A stretch of 64,000 nucleotides of DNA, from positions 241,783 to 305,782 of the forward strand of contig NMRA01000300.1 of the NCBI GenBank assembly GCA_002633005.1, read 5' to 3'. Made by a program: the position numbers and the translations under genes. The notes below the pieces were generated by a model. It saw only the letters and a program-made list of their open reading frames with translations. It was not told the origin of the DNA and searched no databases. Positions 1-11,900 of this stretch are shown here, piece after piece (positions within the stretch are counted from its first letter, which is position 1; each line of letters opens with the position of its first letter). Origin of the DNA: Phoronis australis. Taxonomy: Eukaryota; Phoronida; Phoronidae.

Positions 1-225
1 CGTGTTTTTTTTTTTTTTTTTTTTCTTTTCTTTTTCTTTGCCTTTTTTTCTTGGATAATACTTCAGGAATCAAGGAAAATGCTTGATTTTTAGAGGAAAA
101 AACAGAAAAATTTTCCTGGACCTCCCCCCATGCGGTGCCATGCGCATCTAATTGTGCTTTGCACAAATGTTTTCAGACAACATGTTGGCCCCCCCCCCCT
201 TGTGATATCCTAGATCCGCCACTGG
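1..225. mobile_element. 3' end of a non-autonomous DNA transposon-like element (left part outside the window)
   Basis: The stretch starts in poly-T, passes through C-rich blocks and ends near 207-225 with a tail whose reverse complement reads CAGTGGCGGATCTAGG. The same terminal sequence bounds the element at 36769-36937, and a related one (CAGGGGCGGATCC) ends the element near 11900. Such ends are typical of small inverted-repeat DNA elements in invertebrates. The left end is not in the window, and the superfamily cannot be fixed from the sequence. No transposase coding is visible. Confidence 0.4.
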
Positions 226-3200
226 TTTTGACAAACTATAGAGAGGTCAATTTGATATTGAACGTGAATTGGACAAACATTGGCTTAGCCTCAAACATTT
301 CAACTAAGTGGGTACAAAACTGTTTAATAAATATTTCAAAATATGAGTCGACACTTTATATTCCGATTCGTTTTCAGCATTCGGAACACTTCGGGTGTTT
401 CCGTAGTCTCAAATTATCCCCAAAGGCTCGGAGGTGTTTCATACCTGTATATGCGCGAACTTAAATCACAACAACAATGAGTATTTGGTTAAAAAAAAAA
501 AAAACAGTTAAGAATCATGGCTTCAGCTTAGCAATTCTTAAGAGTCACAGATAACGTCATTCTCAATTCTCTTTTTCTCAACTCTCGTTAACTGTTAACT
601 CCACTGAGCCGGGTAACGTGGCGCATTCGTCTGCATGGGAACGTGTTCGGTGGCGCGTCGGCATTCTCCATTTAGTGTGTCTCGCATCCAGCTTTTGTTA
701 GAATTGGAATCTGGTGAACATTTCGAAAAAAAGGTCATGTGGCCAGATTTATACCATAGACTAGCTCCCATCTGATTTTTTAAGGTTTCCAACATTTCAT
801 AATGTTTAATAAAAGCAAGATAAAACAATTCTATGAAATTAGTGAGCAGCAATTGAAACAACATACTTGTCGGAATTCGAAGAATTCCGCCAAGTAATAA
901 TTGTCGTGGAAAAATTACAGAAGACGAGAGAAATAAGAGACAATCTGACATGTTGAAAATAATACGCAAACGAATGAGTTAAGATTCTGAATCAAGTACG
1001 CGTAAGTAGATAATACGTAGCCATATGCTTACCTTTAAGTTAGATGGTTTCATTTCTACGAGATGCAGAGCTGACTACCTCCCCGGGCGACTCTTTTATT
1101 CTCTACTGACCCATCCTTGCTGGCCATGTGGTGTCCTTTACGCTCACTATGTCATTGCGATCAATTTGTCATAACGCGAGTTTTTGCCCTTCGAGTTTAG
1201 TAAAGGAAAATCTGACCCTAGCGTTAGCCAGATGTAGTGACGTGGCATATACGTGTCTTTGATCTGCCAGAATTGTTTTGTCTGCCATTCGCAAGGTCTG
1301 AAATCTTTCACCAAATAAAAAAGCCGATTTTCAGCGTCGACAACTTAACTGACAAGTAGAATACTGTATATTACGCTGATACTTCAACTGGTTGTGTCAC
1401 GTGGATTTGGTTTGGAAGTAAGTATGACCAGATTTTAAATGAAATGTTTGCAGTCACAAGTTCAATAGGTTCTTGAGCGTGAAAAGCACGGAATGGTTTG
1501 TTGTTTAGTGACAGTCATGTTTCAGCTCAACGTATGGACACATTTACTGCAAAGGGGTTAGGCAATAAACGACCAGTTTGATTGACAGAAACAGAAAGGC
1601 ATGCCTTGTTTTGTATACTAAAAGCTGGGCTCCTATCATCGTTACAATTACTCTATAATAAATGCCGTGAGAACATCCCTGTGCCGCCCTTACAATGATT
1701 TCTACATGAGCTAAACTAAGAGAACTGTTATCTTTTACCAGACCGTTTCAGGGCTCACACGAAGTGTTACCATAAATGAAGAAAACCTCGCGTAGTTACG
1801 TTTCCAAACAGAAACTCACACGAACATCTATCATGCAAAACCGCTAAAGCAGACAGAATGAAACTGATTTCCGATTATAATCATACTTAAATAATTGCCT
1901 ACAATTAAATAAGTTGTCTAAATAGCACCAGGCAAGACCATGAATCCCTGGTTACACCTCGGTATATCCGAATGTGCAGGACGCCTGCGCGCGTGCTAAT
2001 TGGCCATTTTGAATTACCGAACAAAATTCTCTTGTGCGGCCAAAAATCAATCAAACGAATTTATCGTAAACTTAACAACCAAATGTCACTGTGTCACCAA
2101 TTGAATATCAATACCATTAAGAATGAACGGTGAACCGTCTCTGTTTAGAGATAAACAAACCATTCTCACGGAATTGATCAGAACGCCATTGAACCCAGTG
2201 GTCCGTTAGAAATTAATTAATTAGGTATCGATTGTTTCTCTTTTCGATTCACATTAACTGATTGATAGGTTTGGTAATCATTTCACCGACTTTCTCAGCA
2301 GATTGCTCACGTGAGTAGCATAGCTCAGTGGAACGCATTTGTTTAAATTTAACCCAAGGTAAGTGCGGCAGTTGGCTAGAAATTTTTGCACACTGAGTCT
2401 TTCGTTGGCACTAAGCAAATACAAAGGTTTCGTATAGGTGGTGCTAAGCGCACATGACTTTTATGGATAATTAATGTGGCTTTTTTAACCCTGTCATCCA
2501 GACGATTAGTAGCTGTTTCCCTCAAGATAGTTGATTTTATTTACTAGCTTTTGCTTGCACTCGTAACTATGAAAGCGTAATTCCAGAAAACAAAAGCAAA
2601 TTATAAATAAGATACTATTTAAATTTTCAGCACGCCTGTATGACTGTTCTTACCGTAGACGGAAGCTCTGACTTGGAAATTAAAACATCTGTTTCGTTGG
2701 TTATTTCAGCCTATCTGAGTTTCAGCTGATAAAAGAAACCGGATGAAAAGTTTAATTGCCATTTTGGAAATGTAGGGTAAAATACCAGTCTGGGTTCCGT
2801 AGACTTTCGCTTGATTAAGTGCTTCTAATGGACTTGGGTGACTTAGCGTTTAGCCAGTGACGGTCTTGTGTCTACGGAACACTGTCGTAGCATGCACGTT
2901 ACGCGGATTGATTGTTTTTCGAACAAGGAAAATGAATAGCGCTATAATAGCGCACGTAGCGTTGAAACGTCTTTGTAGACGAAGAACAGCGCAAGCCGTG
3001 ATTTAAAGTGGCATTTCGTCGCGAATACTCACCAGCAAAACAAAAATTCTAAACCAACTGCAGTGAACACACGATAAGTGTCGAATCTTTCCTAACCATG
3101 ACAGTCTACATGTTTTACTCCAGATCATCTCTCAACAATAGACGAGTGTCACAATATAACGAAACTTAAGTGTCGGGCCAATCTTGCGAACGAAAATTTG

Positions 3201-5074
3201 AACGCTTTATATCGACGTTTTTTCCGAATTTCTGTACTTAAACTTCGAATTGGCAAGAAATTCTCTTGGCGACTTCAAAGACAAATTAGTGTTTAAGTGT
3301 ATGTCCGCGTAATGCCAATTTCAAAACTGTCATTGTGCGGAGGTACCTCCATGATGCTGTTGACAGGCCCTTGAAAGCGCCGGGACAACTCTACAATTGT
3401 GGCGACGAGGTGTGTAGCATTGTGACGGCAGACATTTCATATCTTAGGAGACCTAAGAAACCTTTTAAATCTCTTAATCCGGCACTGCGGAGAGAGGAAC
3501 AAATATGTGCCGTTATTCGAGAAACTCGAACAAATACTGCCGTGAATCACCGATGGCCGGAGAGTTACAAATATCTGTAGCAGACCATGAAACTGGAGAT
3601 ACAGTATGGTTGTGAATCATGAAATCGGCAATTCTACGTGCGTGAACCGATACCGCAACCGCCTCGCCTACATAACCCCTTCTTAATAATGAGGATTATG
3701 CTATTTGTGTGTGAATTTAAAAGTGCTACGACAACACCAGTATGTAGCAGGAGTAAGAGCGAAGCAACACTGACAGTAATAAACAAAAAATAATAGTGTT
3801 CTGCGGCCGACTCATTTTGAACCTGTGTATGTGACCGTGCAATAATAGAGAAAAAGTGTTTGATGCTTTTCACCCTACATTTATCCTGGACCCCAAATTA
3901 TTCTTGAACAGTGAAGCTTTATGTCTCATGTTTTCTAATGAAAGTACCATACGTTCTTTAGCTAAATATCTCCGGGATGCTTTTTCAATCCGGAAATTAT
4001 ATTTGCACTCTATTGTTTGGTAACTCCAGTTGCGGTTATTTGAGTGGCAAACCTCATAGTTCCTTTCATATTCGTCCATGTTTCTTTCGATTTCGTGATT
4101 AATTAATTATTATGTAATCGCTGCAATAATGTACACACACAGATTTTTCCATATTCTTTCATGTTGTCATAAATCAATTTGTTTAATTGTTACAGTATCG
4201 TAAACCTCGTCGAAGCACAATACTTAAAAAAAGATTCATTCATTCATTCATTCATAGCTACATGTATAACATCACGTGACGCTGTGGAAATTATTGAAAG
4301 ATTCATTTCAGCTGTCATCGTGTGACATTAGAGTTAACACAATATGCTTTCCCAACCATTGCTCAAACAGCTGACTTAAGTTTTCTTTTTGATGGTAATG
4401 TTCTGCACATCATCGCATCATTTTAAAAATGTTTACACAAGACAAACTATTTTCTATCATCTATCCACCTTTACGATAGTTTACTAAATACGCTGCCTTT
4501 CGCTTCAATTTATTCAGAATATTGTTAGGCTGCGCACCAACCATTGAACACCCTGCTTGTAAGAACAGCGATGTTTGTGTCCTCCTTGGTACATTGCAAT
4601 GAATTTCATTGAGCTCTAACATAAAACAGAATTGAAATCAACCTGTAGTGCGTGAACTCAAACGAGTGAATAAAATCGCCTCTTTCTAATCGCTAAAATT
4701 GATCGCATTGCCTGCCGGGTCTAACTCAACAGCGGTGAGTGTGCATGTACATAGTCTCACCCTTCAGGAGCTTACGGCGCTGGTTTCGCATTGTGGCTCG
4801 GTTATATTTATCGTCAACTCACATCAGGCAGTGATGGTACTTTAATAAGTATTCGTTAAACAGGCCCTAGACAAGTGGGTATTTTTACAACGGGGATTTT
4901 ACCGCAGTGGACCAGGATCGTGTGATTTACATTGGAGGGTCTATAAAGAGCTGGCTCAGTTTGGTGGCGACCCGGGGGTGACGACTGTCTTTGCCAGTAT
5001 GGGTAGGTTCTAGTCAGATAACCTCCGACTGTCTGATTTCAATTGTTAAAAGTACCAAAAATGTGTTGACATGA

Positions 5075-5145
5075 GTGTGTCTAAGCTAATCAGTCCTGCG
5101 CGTCAGGTTCCGTCATAACTTATGAGGTGTTCGAATCCCCCCTGT
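5075..5145 (+). repeat. Degenerate tRNA-like (SINE head or tRNA pseudogene) sequence
   Basis: An A-box-like TAAGCTAATCAGTCC begins near 5082 and a B box GTTCGAATCC begins at 5129. The 47-base spacing is that of a real tRNA. Between them AGGTT and AACTT can pair around a seven-base loop, CCGTCAT, like an anticodon arm with GTC. Position 33 is C instead of U, and the acceptor stem does not pair. I read this as a tRNA-derived SINE head or a decayed tRNA, not a working tRNA gene. Confidence 0.4.
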
Positions 5146-5691
5146 ACTGACTGGATCCACCCGAGCACTTGGATGTTTTAAATGTAGTTTTGGCTGGGAA
5201 AATTAGCGTAGTAGGCCTACGTTCAAAGCGAAAGTTCGTCACGAAACGCCAGATCTTTAGGTGTGCACTATTACGAATTAGACTGCTGTCCGCTATTACA
5301 ACTAAGGAGATCAAAAAGTACTTATTAAATTGTAAGTGTTTTCCGTCAAGGATTTAAAATCGGATAGATTGCACCTGCTTTGGCACAGTTTACCGAACAC
5401 GCTGAGAAATAGTAAGTGAGAAAATCTCGGCTTTCTCAATTTACTCATCGGCGCAGTTGTACACTGTTCTCTCCACATTACACACGTAAGTTATGTCTAT
5501 ACCGATATTTCGCCTTGATTTTCCGAAATAACGGGGAAGATAAGCAACAAGTCTGCAATGGGGCAAGTGTAATGTTACATTCATTGCGGCCGAACGTCTG
5601 CAAAGTACTGTGCTTCAGTAACGAGAGCATGGCGTATCTGTCGGATTTTTATGAGGAAGCAATTTCCCTTGGCATGAGACTGGAGTTACGT

Positions 5692-5812
5692 CCCTCTACC
5701 TACACGTGTTGAGTGTTCAGTAATTAGTCTTCACTACATGCTCTCTGTTGTGGCGACCCTCCACCTACACGTGTTGAGTGTTGAGTAATAAATATTCACT
5801 ACATGTTCTCAT
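5692..5812 (+). repeat. Two-copy direct repeat, period about 66 bp
   Basis: The string CCTACACGTGTTGAGTGTT occurs twice, near 5698 and 5764. Each copy is followed by an AGTAAT block and then TTCACTACATG. The copies differ by a few substitutions and a small indel, so this is a fairly recent local duplication with no coding capacity. Confidence 0.75.
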
Positions 5813-8800
5813 CGGTGATGTTTGCTATAGTCTTGACATCGACAGGAACGTTTGACTCCCCGTACGCGCCCCTAAATATTCCTGCTACGAGTTCCTCAAC
5901 TCCATTCCAACCAGGACAAATCCCCGGATCAGCAACCCTTAACTCCTCACTCGCATAGCCTACCGCTCCACACCAAGGATTTTGTAGTTACCTAAGATGT
6001 CTGACTTATGAACTAAATATGTCACAGCGTTACAAGTGGCTCAAATACAGCATAATGACATGGATGACTGTAATGCCAGTGTGTCCTCTGGTGCTTACAA
6101 AATACTTTGTTTCAAAATTCAGTGTTTTCCTCAAGTAATTTATAAATTATAATTCCTCAAACTTGATTTTATGTCTAGAAATCTTGTTTTTATCCAAGGT
6201 AATTACAATCTTCACCACAGGCTCAGGCCTGGCTTGAGGATCTCCGAATACAACTTGAGCTCCACCCAATAGGTGACGCTGTTCCAAATGTGCGACTAGA
6301 CAAATTACACTAGGACGGCCATCTCAGGATATGGTATCTTTGTCCACACACAGCGACTAAACTTCATTCCACAGAATCAGATTCCATCACATGGGCGGCG
6401 CAGCACTGAGAAAGTGAGGGGCTATAGCCCCCTCAGCCCCCCTATGGTGCGTCGGCCATCATGGCCACACCTCTAATCAGCAGCTGAACAAAAGATTGCT
6501 TCCATCCACTGAAAAATTCTTTTTGAAGATACCTGTTCAGTGCCCGGGGGTGGGGTGTTCTACCATAGACGGTGAGCACACCCTGTATACATGACACACA
6601 ATTCAGAAGTTCAGAAGAGTGATTTTTTCACGACCAATTGCCCTTCGAAAAGGCGTTTTGCTGGCAAAATTCCCTTCTAAAGAGTTTCATACCAGATTCC
6701 TTATCCATCGATTTATTCTCATAGACCTGTACTCGGAAAATTTCCGAGTAATGACCCAAGGCCCACAATTTAAAGTTTAAAGTGTCCCTAAAGTGAGCAG
6801 GTGTCAGGCGAACAAAAATAAAGCTTTACTAAAAACAATATCGTTTTATTTCCGCATTTTTGCTCATTTAATTTACCTAACCGTTCAATTTATACCTTTC
6901 TAAACTAAAGACGGCACATATCGCTCACCATTCCGTGGTGACGTCGTTGGCACATTATTTTTCGGTTTATAGCTCCTACCTATTTTGAAGTACATGTACA
7001 TCCCGGGAGTCGAAAATTTCAGGTCTTTCCGAAATGCTTCCGTTGGGGCCTATTATCAGAAATTGCACATATATTTCATGTAATACCCCCGTACAAAATG
7101 CTACGATATTGACTTTAAATTTAATGCTTGCTAAAGGAGAATTGTGGGATAACTTCATCAAAGAGAGTGTGGCTCAAATATCGAGTAATTGACCATCAAA
7201 CATAACTGAACGGGAAATTCAGTGGCATTCATATGCATTTTTATCGACAATATTCGAGTCAAATTTGTCAGATATGTTCTAGTATTAATGCTCGATAGTA
7301 GCCAAACTAAGTTTGTTTTATTCCGACAGAAAGTTGACGTCTTTTGTCGCCTGATTTGTTTTAAATTTTGACAATTGATTCTTTTGCGCTTCCGGTCTTA
7401 ATAAATATTTTTAAATTATGCGATACATGTATTAAAAACAATCGGAACAAAACTCATATGGGCAGTGAATATTCATGGCATCCACACTTAACCTAAAAAT
7501 GCAATCTGGGCGTTTCCTGGGTGTGCTCTAAACATTATGAAAACAAAACATCTACAATCATTGCTTGCGACCCCTATTGAGTGGCTCTCTCACCAATCTG
7601 AAGGTGGCCTCCTATTTTCATACATAATTAGTCCATTCTTATTGGCGATTGCTGAACACTGTATACACGTTCCTTTTGTCAGATAAATGACCATGCGTGT
7701 GCTAGATTATCCACATCCAAACAAACACGAGGGGTTGCTTCATTGTTTGAAAGATTTACTTCGACCATGGGTCTCATAAATAATAACAAAATATTGTAGG
7801 AACACAAATTAGCGTCATTTTATTAAACAAACACCGTTGACATTTCCAACAACAAGAGTTAAGACATCTTATAATGTCTCCTTGTTTGTTCAGAAAACGT
7901 CTTAACCTGTCCAAGTGATTTTGGACTGTTTGCTCCACATACATGTAGTACGAAGCATGGACTTGTTTCCATCCCTCACCGTGAGTCTTTCGAACAGCAG
8001 CACGGGTCTTCTAGTTGACATGTGAAATAAAACCGTGGGCCTCAGGGCACGTTCGCCATACCAGTTATGCTTCAAATCTAACCAGTTGTAACTTTTTGCG
8101 TGTTTACTTCACACGCGAAACACTTTTGGGAGGACAGAGTTGTCTTTCCTGTGGGATATGGCTTTTCGACGACACGACGACACGACGACATCGATCACTC
8201 TCGGTCCTCGCCAACAGTGCTCCTGTCGGCGTTTAATTTAAAAGTCGATACATAAGCAATGGAACGAATTTTGTTGAAAAATTCATTAATAGCAATAACA
8301 CGAATGGAACAGAAGCATTTTGAGAAAATATAATGCACGTTGATGTGCTTGAGTACATATCGTCGGTCAATGCAGAACGTATACAGCTGTAGTGATAACG
8401 GGAATACATACATGTACTATATCCCGCATGTGGACGAGGTTAACTTTAAGGAAACGAGTTTTGCTCAAAAGTAAACAATTATTGACAGACCTATGTGCCT
8501 TATTTTGCACAATATGGAATTATCTTAATTACTTCCGTAATTTCCAAACTTGATCAGTATCAGATAAAATAAGCTTCACTCTAGGGTTCCCTTCGTAACA
8601 AAGTGTTAACCAATTAAAGTATGCTTCGCATTAGTGCACCTTAGTGTTCGCGCTATCTACGAGGTTGCCCTGTTTAACGAATCGCAACGGACGGTCACAC
8701 CTAGTTATGTGACACTGACTGCCTGGGTCATTATGTTAGGCACTTTTGCGTGTGGGTTTGATCTTCTAAAGTCTGGCGAATATTTTCACTGATAGAATTC

Positions 8801-9271
8801 AACCTTTTTCTTCTTACGCGTAATATGTTCCCAGCAATTCACTGGTCTTTGTGTCAGCCAGAAGAGAAATCAACATATTTGTTTGTTTGTTTTTTAGTAA
8901 ATGATTTTGACAAAGTTGTACTTGTGTTTTGTAGTTTGCACGTCATTAATGAACAGGCAATGACTCGCAAACGGCGAAAATATTGACGTGAAGTTATTAC
9001 TCAGATGCTCTCTTGATGACTGGAGAATTGGGTTTGTTTGACTGACTGCAAAATCACCACTCGAAGTCGAATAAGTGATGTTGTGTTTGATTTCAGATAA
9101 GGACACTCGTGAAAAAGGAAGAGTCCCAACTCAGCGTGCAAAGGAGTGATACATCGATTGTGAAACCAATGTACAGGCATAAAACTGTGCTTCGTTGTCG
9201 CTTGTAGTCCACCATATCGTCAACATGTTGTTTTGCTGAGGACTATGCGCTGTGCGCACTGTACAGTTTAG

Positions 9272-10693
9272 ATGGCCGAGCCCACAGCAATGATGTTAAG
9301 TTCTGAGCCGGAGTCTTTTTCTGTGCCAGAATCGAGCAGTGAGCCTGAATGGTACACAACATTTGAGCCAATGAGTGAACCAGAAATATACTCAACTGGT
9401 GAACCTGTCTCGGAGCCAGAATTATTTTCATCCGCGGAGCCGTTGTCGGAACAAGGCACATGGGCTGCGGAACCCGAGTTCTTTTCATCTGCTGAACCCG
9501 AACATTTCTCATCTGCAGAACCAGAGTATTTCTCATCTGCTGAACCAGAAATGTTCTCGTCCGCCGAGCCAGAGACCTTTCCGTCCTCCGAGCCCGAGTT
9601 TTTCTCATCCGTTGAACCGGAAACTCTTCACCCGGAACCATCAGGAGAACCATCACAGCCAGAACCGGAAATGTTTCCAAAACCGGAACCAGGACAGTCC
9701 TTCGCTGAACCCGTGCCCAACTGGGCGGTGGCTAAACCAATGTATCAGGCCGCCTGGGAGATTCACGTTTACCTTGTAGCTGTTCTATTCGCTTTGTTAG
9801 CTATTGCAGCTGCCGTCAACATCATCCGATTGGTCAGGCGTAAGGATTTGAAATCACGTGGTTATTTCATCTCACTGAATGGCATGATGCTACTCCTGGG
9901 AACGGTGCGCGCCATATTTTTCTTTGTAGACGGCTACAACTCAAACAACCTTTTTCCTCAAGCAGTCGCATATTTCTTCATTAGCATTGCCTTCCCGTGT
10001 CTCACGGCCGCCTTCTACGTCTTGTTTACTGCCCTTCTTAAATCGCTTCGTGTCAAATACATGTCACCAAAGATTTTTAGTCCGGCTGCTCTCATTGGCA
10101 TCATAACGTTTAACTTTACACTTTCGTTGTTGACAGATTTTGTCGTAGGCTACTTTTTTGAAATGCGTTTCCTAATTCTGTTTTGCCAGATAGTCTACGC
10201 TGTGTGGGGAGTTCTTTTCACTGTCTCATACCTCGTTCTTTTTGTGCGCCTTTATCGCGCTACACAAAAACGCAACCGTGACGTCATGAGAATGGACTCC
10301 ATGTATGCTAAATCAGCTGATCTCAATGCTTCCGGGTCGAGCTACACGAGCCAATCATCTCTCACGAGTCAGTCCAGGAGCCAATCTAGTGTTATATTGA
10401 GACTGTCAAAGATGGCATTGAGTGTAAAGATTACGTTGGTCGTTTGCTTATTCTTCGTGTGTATAACCATTTTAAACATTGCAAACATGACGAGCGAAAT
10501 GGGAATAATGACGAATCAAGAGCCGGAACCGTGGTCTTGGTGGATTTATAACTTCGTTTATCGCCTTTGCGAATTTGGTATGGCAGCCACCATTGTCTAC
10601 GTGGGTTATCTCCCCTTCAGGAACCAGGGCAACGAAAGTGTCACTGAACAAAAAGTGGACGAAGCAAAGTACAAGAAGTACTCAGATGTTTAA
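9272..10693 (+). CDS. Seven-pass membrane protein with Ser-Glu-Pro repeat ectodomain, PRRT3/PRRT4-like
   Basis: A single open frame of 473 codons. An in-frame TAG lies directly before the ATG, which favours this start unless an unseen 5' exon splices in. Residues 1-160 are hydrophilic and acidic, rich in S-E-P, with about six tandem copies of an eight-residue xFSSAEPE unit around residues 68-117. Hydrophobic segments follow at about 165-187, 198-219, 231-256, 268-294, 299-325, 381-404 and 423-447. Basic loops (RLVRRKDLKSRG, LKSLRVKYMSP, RLYRATQKRNR) sit after segments 1, 3 and 5, which predicts an outside N-terminus and a cytosolic C-terminus. An NMT sequon lies in the last outer loop. The overall plan resembles the membrane domain of proline-rich transmembrane proteins 3 and 4, whose molecular role is poorly known. 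This match is from memory of the family, not a search. There is no obvious signal peptide. An orphan GPCR is the main alternative. Confidence 0.8.
   Translation: MAEPTAMMLSSEPESFSVPESSSEPEWYTTFEPMSEPEIYSTGEPVSEPELFSSAEPLSEQGTWAAEPEFFSSAEPEHFSSAEPEYFSSAEPEMFSSAEPETFPSSEPEFFSSVEPETLHPEPSGEPSQPEPEMFPKPEPGQSFAEPVPNWAVAKPMYQAAWEIHVYLVAVLFALLAIAAAVNIIRLVRRKDLKSRGYFISLNGMMLLLGTVRAIFFFVDGYNSNNLFPQAVAYFFISIAFPCLTAAFYVLFTALLKSLRVKYMSPKIFSPAALIGIITFNFTLSLLTDFVVGYFFEMRFLILFCQIVYAVWGVLFTVSYLVLFVRLYRATQKRNRDVMRMDSMYAKSADLNASGSSYTSQSSLTSQSRSQSSVILRLSKMALSVKITLVVCLFFVCITILNIANMTSEMGIMTNQEPEPWSWWIYNFVYRLCEFGMAATIVYVGYLPFRNQGNESVTEQKVDEAKYKKYSDV
9475..9622 (+). repeat. Coding 24-bp minisatellite (xFSSAEPE units)
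   Basis: In-frame near-repeats of 24 nt, each containing TTCTCATCTGC or a close variant followed by GAACC(C/A)GA, encode FSSAEPE units inside the membrane-protein gene. Degenerate third positions and changes such as SSVEPE and PSSEPE show that the array is not brand new. Phase is kept throughout. Confidence 0.8.
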
Positions 10694-11739
10694 CAGTCTA
10701 AATCACTTGCTTTGCGTTTATTTAAGGGTAAAGGCAATGTAAATTTGTCCAAGGATTGTCTCAGTTCTTCAAATTGGAATTACTACAAAGACGAAAACGC
10801 TCAGTGTGAGACCAGTTTGTCAGTATCTTCAGTAGTATCGGAAATGGTGGTGCGATAATTTACAAAGTCGCAAGGAGCTCGCAAACAGCAAAGTCACGCG
10901 ATTGAAAGGGCAGTGTTACACGAGTATCATGCTCGGTTCCAGTGCAAAATGGCGGCCACTGAGATGATTTGTGGGTGAGATTGGAATGTTGAATTATGAG
11001 ATAAAATTCATAGTTCACGTTCCATTATCGTAGATTTATCACCATAAGTGCTTCGCATATACATATATCTTGGGACTGTGCCGGGGGCAGCGCTAGTGTG
11101 TCTTCTGTAGACCTGAGGATCTCGCCAGACTGACTCAAGATCACGCAAGACCAGACAAAATCACGCGAGTGAAAAGTGCCGCCGGAGTGTTTCCCGAGCA
11201 CGTGTGCTCGAGATCTAGAAAAATGGCGGCCACTGAAGTGAGTGTCGGTGAGCATGGTTGTCGATTTACGCCACGGTATGCACGAATTATCATGAAATAG
11301 CATTCTGTCTCTCGGTTCCATAAGCCGAGATCTCGTTACGAGTGCGTGACTAATGTCTGGCTCTACGGAACGCATCGTCTTTCGACCGCTGTGGTTATGA
11401 GGTGTAACAGCTCCGATCGTAATCTAGGCGTTTAAACAGCGGGTGGGTTGTCTGGTCGGAATGTAATTTTGATTCTAATGTATTCGATTCGGAATTAATG
11501 CTTACATAAAAAGCAGACAATCTTGCAGTCTACGGTAACAGTGGCCTAGCATGTACGGAGAGTCTGACTGACACCCGCCGTCGCCAAGATTTTATTGATT
11601 TTAGCGACATCTGTTGACAAAGTAATGTCGCGAAATTATTTCATCTCCGAAGGACAACCCGGTTATAATAAGTCTCACTAATTTATTTTTAATTAATTAT
11701 TTGTAAATACCTAAGTAAAGAGTACAGCACGCATGCATA

Positions 11740-11900
11740 GGCAGTTCCAGGGGGAGATCATCGGGCCCGACCCCCCCCCCTCATTGATTTTAGTGATATC
11801 AAATCTAGAATTTTCAAATTGTTGACTTAGACCCCTTTTTAAAAAACATCCTTGATCTGACCCTCGCCCCCTTTGAATAAATCTTGGATCCGCCCCTGGC
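11740..11900. mobile_element. Short non-autonomous DNA element, about 160 bp
   Basis: The left side begins near CAGTTCCAGGGGGAG, followed by a long C run. The right side ends CTTGGATCCGCCCCTGG, whose reverse complement is the CAGGGGCGGATCCAAG type of terminus common in small invertebrate DNA elements. No transposase is encoded. The exact ends and target duplication are unclear. Confidence 0.4.

Larger units (their letters stand above)
226..9271. other. Gene-free upstream region
   Basis: About 9 kb with no reading frame that resembles a known protein. The longest frames (up to 124 codons, for example 595-969 on the minus strand and 3335-3580 on the plus strand) lack recognisable motifs and splice partners. 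The contents I can name are a CATT microsatellite near 4232-4254, a tRNA-like remnant near 5075-5145, a 66-bp duplication at 5692-5812 and a C-rich repeat scar near 6380-6440. It may include the promoter and 5' untranslated DNA of the downstream membrane-protein gene, but I could not find either. Confidence 0.6.

Noticed and set aside
5075-5145. A functional tRNA-Asp gene
   Set aside because: The acceptor stem does not pair, U33 is missing and the T stem has mismatches.
9243-9680. 145-codon minus-strand frame opposite the membrane-protein gene
   Set aside because: It mirrors the 24-bp coding repeat on the other strand; its composition is explained by the S-E-P codons and it has no motif.
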